IMG/VR virus record: IMGVR_UViG_3300044971_001457
Coordinates: 1-21,325 of that record
DNA: 21,325 bases
From: a virus
Reading direction: 5' to 3' (one strand)
Shown: positions 16,920 to 21,325 of the stretch, piece after piece
Layout of the letters: each line of letters opens with the position of its first letter
Numbering within the stretch: the first letter of the stretch is position 1
Program-made: the position numbers and the translations under genes
Notes under the pieces: model-generated
What the model saw: the letters and a program-made list of their open reading frames with translations, nothing else
The model's database searches: none
Told to the model about the DNA's origin: nothing

Positions 16920-17465
16920 TTAAACCTTATTTAACTTTAATGGTTCAAATGGACGGTACCCGTGCAGAACACCTTGATAATCAATATCCAAATGATCAAA
17001 GTTATAATACTCCAACTTGAAACCTGCTTCGGTTAGTTTGTTCTCACAAGATATTAGACAAGATAAATTATGGTACTCAATACCAATCTGTTGAACTGAT
17101 TCTAAATAAGATACATCTAATGCGTTGATGAGTATCTCACTACCCTCAATGTCCATCTTAACTACCTCAGGTTTATAATACCCAAGGTATAGTTCAAACT
17201 TCTCAATCCTATCTACCATATCCATAATGGGTAGGAAGTTCTTTACAACGTAATTCTGTTTGAACCAGTCATATGATTGTTTATCACTATCAATACCCAC
17301 AACATTCTTTGCTTTCATATTCTGCAAGAAATGCCAAGGTGTTGGTGTAAATTCTGAGTTTATTCCACATCCTAAATCTAATACCGATTTACCTTCTACA
17401 TTTAAAAATCCCCAATGTATGTCTGGTGATTCACTTGTGATTGTTCCTTTTACTAATCTATCCAT
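16920..17465 (-). CDS. FkbM-family SAM-dependent methyltransferase
   Basis: A Rossmann-fold methyltransferase of 181 aa. SAM-binding motif I is SVLDLGCG at residues 27-34, motif II is VVGIDSDK at 55-62, and the FkbM signature is VVKMDIEGSE at 101-110, followed by QIGIEYH. FkbM enzymes often O-methylate sugars or polyketides, so with two glycosyltransferases downstream in the operon a glycan-capping role is likely, although the substrate cannot be read. It starts 2 nt after the sigma-like gene and is followed one base later by a 30-aa ORF. The start has AGATATG. Confidence 0.85.
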   Translation of the reverse strand: MDRLVKGTITSESPDIHWGFLNVEGKSVLDLGCGINSEFTPTPWHFLQNMKAKNVVGIDSDKQSYDWFKQNYVVKNFLPIMDMVDRIEKFELYLGYYKPEVVKMDIEGSEILINALDVSYLESVQQIGIEYHNLSCLISCENKLTEAGFKLEYYNFDHLDIDYQGVLHGYRPFEPLKLNKV

Positions 17466-17467
17466 AT

Positions 17468-17986
17468 CTATTTGTTTAATTTATTAATAATATTTGTTCT
17501 AATTGTATCCTTGCCTTCCCTAATATAACGAGAAATTGATGTTAAGGGAATAGTTGTCTTCTTAGATACTGCCTTCAATGAGTTGAGAGTTAGGTACATA
17601 TCCAATAATGATTTGTGGAACCAATTTAATTCAGCATAGTTCTCCTCCAATAATTGATATAGTTCCTCCGTTTCAAATAGTTCTTGTTCCTCGCTCATAT
17701 TCATTGCTTCAGTTAAATCTGAATATAGACAACGTTCCTTTCTGATTCTATAATAGTATGGTGACGTTTGAGAATAATAATTAACCCTCATAATTGAAGT
17801 GATATAATACTTTATACTATCATCACCGTAGTCTTTTAACTTTATAACATCCCTTTGATATAATTGTAGAAATACTTCGTGGAGTAATTCCCTTGATGTT
17901 TCTTCATCCTTCTTAGTTATTTTCTTTGCTATTGCTAACAATAAGTAATAGTTTCTCGTGATGAAACAATCAATTCTTTTATCCAT
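17468..17986 (-). CDS. Sigma-70-family-like RNA polymerase sigma factor
   Basis: The 172-aa protein resembles a short ECF-type sigma factor. Residues about 13-75 match region 2 (LLLAIAKKITK...SRELLHEVFLQLYQR...IKYYITSIMRVNYYS). Residues about 113-168 match region 4 with an HTH (SLLDMYLTLNSLKAVSKKTTIPLTSISRYIREGKDTIR). Region 2 is divergent and lacks a clear -10 recognition helix consensus, so it may instead be a sigma-like transcription regulator. Located near the start of the packaging/virion operon, it is a candidate activator of late transcription by the host polymerase. Its start overlaps the upstream gene by 8 nt. Confidence 0.65.
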   Translation of the reverse strand: MDKRIDCFITRNYYLLLAIAKKITKKDEETSRELLHEVFLQLYQRDVIKLKDYGDDSIKYYITSIMRVNYYSQTSPYYYRIRKERCLYSDLTEAMNMSEEQELFETEELYQLLEENYAELNWFHKSLLDMYLTLNSLKAVSKKTTIPLTSISRYIREGKDTIRTNIINKLNK

Positions 17987-18233
17987 CTATTAGTTTTTTT
18001 ACATCCGTCAAGACTCCACATATTTCATATAGTTCTTCTTCTTGATTTGTTATTATTGAAGATTCAATTAATAACCCAAGTGCAAACATTCTATTAACCT
18101 CTGGATTTAATTGTTTATCTAATATTTCCAACATAAAGTTTAAAATTCCAATACATACAGCTTCCTTCTCCTCATCATTTAATTCAAAGTAGTCCGCAGG
18201 TATTTCAATTTCACTTAATTTAATTTTTTTCAT
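17979..18233 (-). CDS. Small acidic helical protein, 84 aa
   Basis: Unrecognised, mostly helical and acidic, without Cys clusters or membrane segments. It overlaps the upstream zinc-ribbon/HTH gene by 14 nt and the downstream sigma-like gene by 8 nt, implying coupled translation with two transcription-type proteins. A partner or anti-sigma-like role can be imagined from that alone and is not supported by motifs. Confidence 0.55.
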   Translation of the reverse strand: MKKIKLSEIEIPADYFELNDEEKEAVCIGILNFMLEILDKQLNPEVNRMFALGLLIESSIITNQEEELYEICGVLTDVKKLIDG

Positions 18234-18969
18234 AGTTTAACCATTTATAAATTGTTGTATCAGACAAACCCAATTCATCCGCAATATATTTATATGTTTT
18301 ACCTTTAATTCTTAAAGCAACTGCTTTATTAAAAATTTCCTTTTTTTGAGGATTACGCCACATCAAAAATGGATAATCTTCAAATGATTCTTTAGTTGGT
18401 TTAGTTTTGATATTAATAAATACTCCGTCGCTGGTCTTTATCCCATCCTTCCACCAAATTCCATTCTCTTCGTTGAGTTTCCATCCAATTGCTTTGAGAA
18501 TATTGTATGTTGCTTCCTTTTGATATTCATCAACCCATTCGCCAGGGTTTTCTTTGCGGTACAAACTACCACCATTTTCTTCTAGTTCTTTTAACCTATC
18601 TTTTTTTGACCTCTCAACTTCTTTTTTATTAACACAAGGTCTGCAATCCAAATAAGTTTTCTTTGAACTTTGATAATAATAATATTCTGATTTTAATTTC
18701 CATTCCTGACAAGTTCTACATTGTTTATAGTTCTTATCATTGGATAGGTCTGGTTGTGATTCTTGGACTACTGGTTGAATTATCTCTGGTCTAATGGATA
18801 CTTGTATCAATTTGGATTCTAATCGTTTTAAACGTCTTCTTTCGTTATGTTGAGTATTATGACATAATGTACATTCTTTTCTGATTCTAAATTTCTGCTG
18901 CGTTGAGTGCCAATACGTTTGAAATTCTTTATCTTCTTTATCAATTTTACATTTTGTACATATCTTCAT
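18220..18969 (-). CDS. Double zinc-ribbon protein with C-terminal helix-turn-helix, 249 aa
   Basis: From ATG 18969 the protein has two treble-clef/ribbon-like zinc sites: C4-x-x-C7 with C33-x-x-C36, and C84-x-x-C87 with C109-x-x-C112. Each is followed by a basic helix (HNERRRLKRLE; NKKEVERSKKDR). The middle (about 145-205) is unrecognised. Residues about 213-246 form an HTH (NKAVALRIKGKTYKYIADELGLSDTTIYKWL). It looks like a DNA-binding regulator or an endonuclease VII-like relative, though no His-Asn nuclease motif is evident. The frame can start at ATG 19005, but that codon lies inside a terminator stem, so 18969 is preferred. Confidence 0.65.
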   Translation of the reverse strand: MKICTKCKIDKEDKEFQTYWHSTQQKFRIRKECTLCHNTQHNERRRLKRLESKLIQVSIRPEIIQPVVQESQPDLSNDKNYKQCRTCQEWKLKSEYYYYQSSKKTYLDCRPCVNKKEVERSKKDRLKELEENGGSLYRKENPGEWVDEYQKEATYNILKAIGWKLNEENGIWWKDGIKTSDGVFINIKTKPTKESFEDYPFLMWRNPQKKEIFNKAVALRIKGKTYKYIADELGLSDTTIYKWLNYEKN

Positions 18970-18990
18970 TATAAATATCTGCGTTTTAAC

Positions 18991-19039
18991 CAAAAATCCC
19001 AGCATCGTAGGAAAATGGAAGCTAACCTAGTGCTGGGAT
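18991..19039 (-). terminator. Rho-independent terminator after the nuclease gene
   Basis: On the minus strand the 9-bp arms ATCCCAGCA (19039-19031) and TGCTGGGAT (19004-18996) pair perfectly. An inner TAGG/CCTA helix and a loop lie between them, and five T follow at once if the last stem T is counted. It sits 48 nt after the stop of the nuclease-like gene and upstream of the zinc-ribbon/HTH gene, so it separates two transcription units or acts as an attenuator. Confidence 0.75.
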
Positions 19040-19059
19040 AAACAAGTATTTCACTAACT

Positions 19060-19077
19060 GTTATATATAAATATAAC
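19060..19077. promoter_or_regulatory. Palindrome, possible operator
   Basis: GTTATAT and ATATAAC form a perfect 7-bp inverted repeat around a 4-base spacer. It lies between the nuclease-like gene stop and the terminator, where a promoter for the next unit might be. No convincing TTTG/TAnnTTTG promoter was found beside it, so an operator role is tentative. Confidence 0.3.
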
Positions 19078-19086
19078 TAAAAAAAA

Positions 19087-19515
19087 TCAATTAATCAATA
19101 TCTGGTCTAATTGGAAGGATGCTTTACTGATTGGGTAGTATCCACTATCCTTTTCTATTTTGGTACCTGAACCTTCAAAGTAAGTTGACTTAGCCATTTT
19201 ATTATAATCCCATATTGGTTCTTCTAATTGCTTAATATCAAATACAAATATTCCCTTTGGGGTTGAGTTAATGTAATATGCATTCTCTTTTTGCATTAAA
19301 GCATTCCACTTACTTCTTTCAATTAATAAAGCATCCCAATGTTTTGGTCTGCACTTACCTTCTATCCAAGTATTAGTAGTGGGCACGTACCAGTCTATTA
19401 TTGAATTTGGATTGGTTAAATTATTATCAACAATATCTGTCCAGTACTTTTGCAATAACTGGAACAAATCTGCTTCTTTTAAGTTGGATAATATCTTTTC
19501 TCTATTTACTGCCAT
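19087..19515 (-). CDS. Putative PD-(D/E)xK-type nuclease, 142 aa
   Basis: From ATG 19515 the protein has IIDWYVPTTNTWIEGKCR at residues 39-56. Here D41 and E52-x-K54 fit the PD-(D/E)xK catalytic pattern, with a following helix (DALLIERSKWNALM) and a strand GIFVFDI near 88-94. The length suits small restriction- or resolvase-like nucleases. Likely roles are recombination, repair or host-DNA breakdown near the replication genes; none is proven. The frame can extend to a TTG at 19542 but the ATG is preferred. It lies 23 nt after the previous gene and is followed by a terminator. Confidence 0.55.
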   Translation of the reverse strand: MAVNREKILSNLKEADLFQLLQKYWTDIVDNNLTNPNSIIDWYVPTTNTWIEGKCRPKHWDALLIERSKWNALMQKENAYYINSTPKGIFVFDIKQLEEPIWDYNKMAKSTYFEGSGTKIEKDSGYYPISKASFQLDQILIN

Positions 19516-19538
19516 ACTTATAAATATTATGGCTTTTA

Positions 19539-19751
19539 TCAAAGTTCTAAAAACTTTGAATTTTGTTTTTCTTCTTTAGTTCTAGATACTAGCAAGATGA
19601 TATTATCAACAGTGCTTCGTTGAGATTGTTCTAAAGTTAATATAAATTCAATGTGCTTCCTCCTGTCGGTTGGGATTAATTTATAATAATCTTTCAAAGA
19701 TACTTCACCAGTTCTAAAATACCACTGGCCACATTTAGTTAAATTTTCCAT
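19539..19751 (-). CDS. Small basic protein of unknown function, 70 aa
   Basis: Unrecognised. It begins MENLTKCGQWYFRTGE, with basic residues later (DRRKHIEF, SRTKEEKQNSKF). There is no clear zinc site, since only one Cys is present. It begins one base after the stop of the iteron-bearing winged-helix gene, indicating coupling to replication functions. A helicase-loader or DNA-binding accessory role is possible by position only. Confidence 0.5.
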   Translation of the reverse strand: MENLTKCGQWYFRTGEVSLKDYYKLIPTDRRKHIEFILTLEQSQRSTVDNIILLVSRTKEEKQNSKFLEL

Positions 19752-19752
19752 A

Positions 19753-20307
19753 CTAGTTTTTATTTAATTGTTTTAGTTCTTGTTTTTGTTGATATTCAAA
19801 TTTTAATAATTCATTTCTTTGTTCTGGTGTTAATTCATCAAAAGGTTTATCAGGTATTTCCTTATCTAATTCCTTATGTGGTAATTTATTTAATTCATTA
19901 TTTAATATAGGGTATATAATACTGCCAACTCCACCGACTAATGAAGTGTCGGAGTACCGACTAATACCGTTCGGTTTACCGACTAATGGGTTCGGAGTAC
20001 CGACTAACCTATTCGGTTCACCGACCATCTTCAATGGAACGATAGTTCTTCTTTCTTTACCATTTACCATTACTCTTTCACATTTAATATAACCTAATGT
20101 TTCCAATTTGGTAATTCGTTCACTTGCGGTGGTTCTACTTACTCCCAACATATAACCCAATTTACTATTGGATATATATACCTCTTTGTTATTATTGTGA
20201 AATGAATAGATTAGTGCAAGTGTCATCTTATCACTATCCTTCAATTCTTTGTTCTGCAAAATGGTATATGGTACCATTAAGAATTGTTCTTCTGTTTTAT
20301 TTTTCAT
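19753..20307 (-). CDS. Winged-helix replication-initiator-like protein with repeat linker
   Basis: Residues about 8-92 form a winged helix like those at the N-terminus of phage replication O/DnaD-type proteins. FLMVPYTILQNKELKDSDKMTLALIYSF is followed by the HTH ISNSKLGYMLGVSRTTASERITKLETLGYI at 45-74 and wing KCERVMVNGKERRTI. Residues 95-115 are three 7-residue repeats VG-x-PN-x-x, encoded by iteron-like DNA. A degenerate copy (SLVGGVG) follows near 122-128. The C-terminal tail is acidic then Gln/Lys-rich and could bind a helicase loader. By analogy with lambda O, the protein may bind an origin within its own gene. A phage repressor or plasmid Rep-like role is the alternative. Start ATG has AGATATG. 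Confidence 0.7.
   Translation of the reverse strand: MKNKTEEQFLMVPYTILQNKELKDSDKMTLALIYSFHNNNKEVYISNSKLGYMLGVSRTTASERITKLETLGYIKCERVMVNGKERRTIVPLKMVGEPNRLVGTPNPLVGKPNGISRYSDTSLVGGVGSIIYPILNNELNKLPHKELDKEIPDKPFDELTPEQRNELLKFEYQQKQELKQLNKN
19934..20028 (-). repeat. In-gene iteron array (candidate replication origin)
   Basis: On the minus strand the unit TTAGTCGGT-N3-CCGA recurs with start-to-start spacings of 21, 21, 22 and about 23 bases. Four copies contain the dyad TCGG-N4-CCGA: 19949-19960, 19971-19982, 19992-20003 and 20013-20024. A fifth half-copy lies at 19934-19941. The array is clearly GC-richer than its surroundings, and AT-rich DNA lies just downstream (19895-19930). Regular two-turn spacing plus a dyad suits binding of a winged-helix initiator. 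That it is an origin is inference. Confidence 0.6.
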
Positions 20308-20400
20308 ATCTAATAAAAAAGGGTCATCAAATACTCACTGTGCTTCACTTCAGTTTTCTTTGACAACCCTTAAAATCTTTAATGTCCGTATTGTGAAGCA
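20308..20400 (-). promoter_or_regulatory. Structured 5' leader of the winged-helix gene
   Basis: The minus strand between about 20400 and the ATG at 20307 holds two hairpins with complementary loops. Hairpin 1 has a short GTCC/GGAC stem whose loop carries TGCTTCAC (20400-20393). Hairpin 2 is the terminator-like stem whose apical ACTG/CAGT helix displays GTGAAGCA (20348-20341). The 8-base match allows a kissing interaction or an antiterminator pairing that competes with the terminator stem. No minus-strand gene lies just upstream to need a terminator, so attenuation of the downstream gene is the simplest reading. Confidence 0.45.
20315..20371 (-). terminator. Attenuator-like terminator hairpin in the leader
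   Basis: AAGGGTTGTCAAA (20371-20359) pairs with TTTGATGACCCTT (20331-20319) over 13 bp including two G-T pairs. The loop is 27 bases and a run of six T begins at the stem end. The run finishes only 7 bases before the ATG of the winged-helix gene. The other strand has no T run, so it would act on minus-strand transcription. Confidence 0.5.
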
Positions 20401-20482
20401 GGACTTATATATTGTAAATATACATATTTTTTTCAAAAGATAAAATTTTTGTCAAATATTTTTTTATTTCAAATAATTTATG

Positions 20483-20490
20483 TAGATTTG
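20483..20490 (+). promoter_or_regulatory. Bacteroidota-type -7 promoter box (TAGATTTG)
   Basis: TAGATTTG matches the Bacteroidota primary-sigma -7 consensus TAnnTTTG and lies 22 bases before the ATG of the only + strand gene. No TTTG -33 element is found at the usual spacing; the closest is too far upstream (20448-20451). The predicted message would have a leader of roughly 15 nt. Confidence 0.45.
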
Positions 20491-20512
20491 TATAAACAAA
20501 ACAGATATACAA

Positions 20513-20737
20513 ATGGCAAACAACAACACAACTCAAGACAGCATTGTTAGACAATCCTCTCTTAAATTCGTACAAGATTATCAAAGAACAATCGGTACAC
20601 CACTAACTCTTAAGGAAATTTTAGGTATTACCAACGTAATTGTAGACTATTGTCAAAATGGTTACAGTAAAGAAGTAGGTGAAAGAATATCTAAAATAGA
20701 TGAACATATTCAAAATAAGTTTGAAGAAACACCATAA
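20513..20737 (+). CDS. Small helical protein on the opposite strand, 74 aa
   Basis: The only + strand gene. It has its own promoter-like box upstream and a terminator 30 bases after the stop, so it is an independent transcription unit. The product has a Ser/Thr/Asn-rich start (MANNNTTQDSIVRQSSLKF) and a helical body (LTLKEILGITNVIVDYCQNGYSKEVGERISKIDEHIQNKF). No HTH is certain, although the central helices could form one. I recall similar small proteins in Bacteroidota phages without known function. Divergent placement beside the replication gene would suit a regulator, but that is inference. Confidence 0.65.
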   Translation: MANNNTTQDSIVRQSSLKFVQDYQRTIGTPLTLKEILGITNVIVDYCQNGYSKEVGERISKIDEHIQNKFEETP

Positions 20738-20767
20738 ATGTTTTTTTTGTTACGTAAAGTGAAAATT

Positions 20768-20797
20768 GGGGACCTGGTGTTGGTTCCCTTTTTTTTT
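20768..20797 (+). terminator. Rho-independent terminator of the + strand gene
   Basis: GGGGACC (20768-20774) pairs with GGTTCCC (20782-20788), including one G-T pair, around a 7-base loop. Nine T follow at 20789-20797. It lies 30 bases after the stop codon of the + strand gene. Confidence 0.8.
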
Positions 20798-20806
20798 ATA
20801 AAACAT

Positions 20807-20835
20807 TTTGATTTTTAAATTATTTTTTGTATAAT
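20807..20835 (+). promoter_or_regulatory. Candidate promoter for a small RNA
   Basis: TTTG at 20807-20810 and TATAAT at 20830-20835 are 19 bases apart, the usual Bacteroidota -33/-7 spacing, although TATAAT only partly matches TAnnTTTG. TATAATTATA (20830-20839) is itself a perfect palindrome. A start near 20842 would place the GTGGGG helix at the RNA 5' end. Confidence 0.35.
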
Positions 20836-20841
20836 TATAAA

Positions 20842-20972
20842 TGTGGGGGGAGTCTTTTATATTCTGTATATTCTATTGATTGCCATCTCTGACGAACCCC
20901 ACGTTCTTTTTAATAGAAGTGAGATTTTGTAAAAAGATAAAAACCCTGAAGATTCTGTCCTCAGGGTTTTTT
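20842..20972 (+). ncRNA. Candidate structured small RNA, about 130 nt
   Basis: In a very AT-rich gene-free gap (20738-20994) GTGGGG (20843-20848) pairs with CCCCAC (20897-20902). The helix continues across a GGA/GAA internal loop with GTC/GAC. A small hairpin-capable stretch (TTCT/AGAA) and the 8-bp terminator ending at 20972 follow. A promoter-like pair of boxes ends just before the first helix, so a discrete transcript is plausible. No known RNA family was recognised, and the strand is inferred from promoter and terminator placement. Confidence 0.35.
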
Positions 20973-20975
20973 GTT
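20938..20975. terminator. Bidirectional terminator
   Basis: AACCCTGA and TCAGGGTT form a perfect 8-bp stem around an 11-base loop. An A run precedes it and a T run follows it, so it can end transcription from both strands. It lies 20 or more bases after the stop of the minus-strand gene at 20995 and downstream of the candidate + strand small RNA. Confidence 0.8.
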
Positions 20976-20994
20976 ATTTAAATTGATTTTAAGA

Positions 20995-21306
20995 CTACTT
21001 CTCGTCCCATTTGGACTTACATATCGCATACGCTTGGTCCGTGTCATATTCGTTACTTATATCACTAATACAACGACTTATATACTTGTCTTCTTCCTCA
21101 TCTGATTCAGGTGATGGAATTGGGAATCCTTCCTTCTTTATTTTTGATTGTTCTTCTTTGATTGGAACACAATTTGGTGAACCATCATCTTTTAAACCAA
21201 TTGGTTCATAACCTTCCCAACAAGGGTTTGGTTCAATTTCTAATTTCTTTGGTAATTTAATCTCAAAGTTATTTAACTTTAATTTTATTATATTTTCTAA
21301 TTTCAT
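20995..21306 (-). CDS. Two-motif phage protein (PCWxGYExIG...NCVP and RC...AIC..W), 103 aa
   Basis: A Lys/Leu-rich amphipathic N-terminus is followed by NPCWEGYEPIGLKDDGSPNCVPI (C29, C46) and, after an acidic linker, a helical block with KYISRCISDI and AYAICKSKW (C79, C96). Both blocks recur in phage proteins, usually near or within head-morphogenesis or protease/portal polypeptides as far as I recall; here they form a small stand-alone protein. The paired cysteines might form disulfides or bind metal. Function is unknown. It starts with AATATG, and the gene before it lies outside the window. A bidirectional terminator follows it. Confidence 0.6.
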   Translation of the reverse strand: MKLENIIKLKLNNFEIKLPKKLEIEPNPCWEGYEPIGLKDDGSPNCVPIKEEQSKIKKEGFPIPSPESDEEEDKYISRCISDISNEYDTDQAYAICKSKWDEK

Positions 21307-21325
21307 ATTACTTTGTTAATTTTAA

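Noticed and set aside
18970-19005. Upstream ATG (19005) for the zinc-ribbon/HTH gene
   Set aside because: It lies inside a terminator stem and adds a hydrophobic 12-residue stretch before the usual MKICTKCK opening, so ATG 18969 is preferred.
20880-20910. TTCG-containing segment on the minus strand reminiscent of a tRNA T arm
   Set aside because: No acceptor, D or anticodon arms could be fitted around it; no tRNA gene was found in the window.

Overview
This window looks like part of a tailed-phage (Caudoviricetes) genome, or a prophage, from a Bacteroidota host, probably Flavobacteriia-like. The evidence is strong AT-richness, gene starts with little Shine-Dalgarno signal, one promoter box of the form TAnnTTTG, and a gene set of terminase, long TGS/SASFA-repeat fibre, LamG protein and gp10-like protein. 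All genes except one (20513-20737, + strand) lie on the minus strand, packed with 1-14 nt overlaps or very short gaps. The biological order therefore runs from the right edge to the left. Host and lifestyle are inferred; no integrase, lysis gene, portal, major capsid or tape-measure gene is visible.

Right end (about 21.3-19.0 kb), early/replication side: a small two-motif phage protein (20995-21306), a bidirectional terminator, a candidate structured RNA, and the only + strand gene. Next comes a leader with a terminator-like hairpin and loop-loop complementarity, then a winged-helix protein (19753-20307) whose linker is encoded by four to five 21-23 bp iterons. That layout recalls lambda gene O and its in-gene origin. 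A small unknown protein and a PD-(D/E)xK-like nuclease candidate follow, ended by a good minus-strand terminator at about 19.0 kb.

Middle (about 19.0-12.9 kb): a double zinc-ribbon/HTH protein, a small helical protein, a sigma-70-like factor, an FkbM-type methyltransferase, two small Cys-containing proteins (one only 30 aa), the small terminase TerS, two glycosyltransferases, two further small proteins, and the large terminase TerL. The two glycosyltransferases sit between TerS and TerL. Together with the methyltransferase they form a probable glycan-modification cargo set.

Left (about 12.9 kb to the left edge), virion module: a tail-chaperone-like gene split by a -1 frameshift at a run of nine T, a virion-type protein made of two tandem homologous domains, a 1428-aa fibre with a C1q-like domain, a LamG protein, a small unknown protein, an HK97-gp10-like protein, an unrecognised 532-aa protein, and a very large hub/baseplate-like protein. 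The last runs off the left edge and carries a Pro/Thr linker and delta-60 beta-propeller-type repeats.

No gene-free stretch exceeds 300 bases. The longest, 20738-20994 and 20308-20512, both hold apparent regulatory RNA structure. The most interesting candidates are the in-gene iteron array, the T9 frameshift, the kissing-loop/terminator leader and the candidate small RNA.
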